DNA of 9,903 bases from CAVRZY01 sp963725415 (lineage in GTDB: Bacteria > Acidobacteriota > Terriglobia > Bryobacterales > Bryobacteraceae): the NCBI GenBank assembly GCA_963725415.1, contig CAVRZY010000316.1, forward strand, positions 1-9,903, in the 5' to 3' direction. Shown here in pieces: positions 9,318-9,903 of this stretch. Every line of letters begins with the position of its first letter. Within the stretch, counting starts at the first letter, position 1. The notes below the pieces were generated by a model, which was given only the letters and a program-made list of their open reading frames with translations, had not been told where the DNA came from and made no database searches. The position numbers were made by a program, and so were the translations under genes.

Positions 9318-9903
9318 TCAGGCCGGGTGAGTCAATCCCGGATTTGGCTCCGGATGCACGGTAACGTCGGCGTCGGGCGCGAGCTGCTGGATGGCGTGCT
9401 CGATTTGCTCGGTGAGATCGTGGGCAGCGGCCAAAGTCTGATTGCCATCCACCAACACGTGGACATCGACGAAGAGCTGGCGCCGGAGTAGCGCAGGCGC
9501 ACATGATGACAGTTGACCACGCCCGGCAGGGCTTCCACCGCGCCAATGATCTTTTGCTCCATGCCGACCGGGGCGGTGTCCAATAAGGCGAGGACCGTGC
9601 GGAAACCCAGTTTGATACTGACCTGGACCACGATCAGGGCCACAAGAATCGCCGCCACGGCATCTGCATAACGCAAGAAGTGGAAACTGGGCACCCATTC
9701 GCTCAGCTTCACGGCGATCAGCCCCAGGATCACCACGGCGGAGCTCCAGACATCCGTGCTGAAGTGGAGCGCGTCGGCTTCCAGGGCCAGGCTGTTGTAC
9801 TTCCTGGCAGTCCGGTACAGGACCCGGGAACGGGAGACATCGACCACAATCGAGGTGATCATCACGGCGAAGGACCAGAAAGTCACTTCGATTTCGATGG
9901 TTC
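9318..9903 (-). CDS. Cation diffusion facilitator (CDF) metal efflux transporter, 5' end outside window, frameshifted
   Basis: This is the C-terminal part (about 195 residues) of a CDF-family inner-membrane antiporter, which exports Zn2+, Fe2+, Co2+ or similar ions in exchange for protons. Visible are a membrane helix (FWSFAVMITSIVVDV), the metal-site motif ADALHFSTD (H46 and D50 of the visible part, the HxxxD of the family), two more helices (WSSAVVILGLIAV; YADAVAAILVALIVV) and the cytoplasmic ferredoxin-like domain (EQKIIGAVEALPGVVNCHHVRLRYSG, then LFVDVHVLVDGNQTLAAAHDL). A frame change at about 9479-9485 (one base lost) separates RLRYSGA from QLFVDVHVLVD; the reading then reaches the TGA at 9320-9318. 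The first helices lie beyond the right edge. The metal cannot be told from this part. Confidence 0.88.
   Translation of the reverse strand, partial: NHRNRSDFLVLRRDDHLDCGRCLPFPGPVPDCQEVQQPGPGSRRAPLQHGCLELRRGDPGADRREAERMGAQFPLLALCRCRGGDSCGPDRGPGQYQTGFPHGPRLIGHRPGRHGAKDHWRGGSPAGRGQLSSCAPALLRRQLFVDVHVLVDGNQTLAAAHDLTEQIEHAIQQLAPDADVTVHPEPNPGLTHPA

Overview
The window looks like a GC-rich chromosomal segment from an Acidobacteriota bacterium, most likely a Solibacter/Bryobacter relative. Two things suggest this. One is a large outer-membrane protein with an N-terminal carboxypeptidase-regulatory-like domain fused to a TonB-receptor-type plug and barrel, a class very abundant in that phylum. The other is the presence of compound hairpin repeats in intergenic DNA. 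The taxonomic call is inference from gene style, not from a marker-gene search.

Layout. The plus strand carries one gene, the Oar-like TonB-dependent receptor (68-3548), which converges on a block of minus-strand genes. Reading the minus strand from right to left these are: the C-terminal two thirds of a cation diffusion facilitator metal transporter (9318-9903, cut by the window edge); a multi-cluster radical SAM enzyme of the COG1964 type, the family that includes archaeal tetraether lipid synthase (7506-9157); DNA primase dnaG (5484-7224); and the primary sigma factor rpoD (3731-5413). dnaG-rpoD is the core of the classical macromolecular-synthesis operon, here without rpsU next to it. The two intergenic gaps flanking dnaG-rpoD (3549-3730 and 7225-7505) are each largely occupied by a head-to-head pair of REP-like hairpin modules enclosed by 19-20 nt inverted arms. 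No gene-free stretch exceeds 300 bases.

Sequence quality. Four of the five genes are broken by single-base-type frame changes: six in all, three apparent 1-nt losses and three apparent 1-nt gains. Protein homology continues cleanly across each break, so I read these as one gene each and regard assembly or sequencing error as the most likely cause. rpoD is intact.

Most interesting items. First, the radical SAM enzyme is a plausible tetraether/membrane-spanning lipid synthase candidate in a lineage linked to branched GDGT lipids. Second, the paired two-hairpin repeats keep their architecture (GTGG, 7-bp hairpin, one C, 9-10-bp hairpin) while the stem sequences change in a compensatory way.
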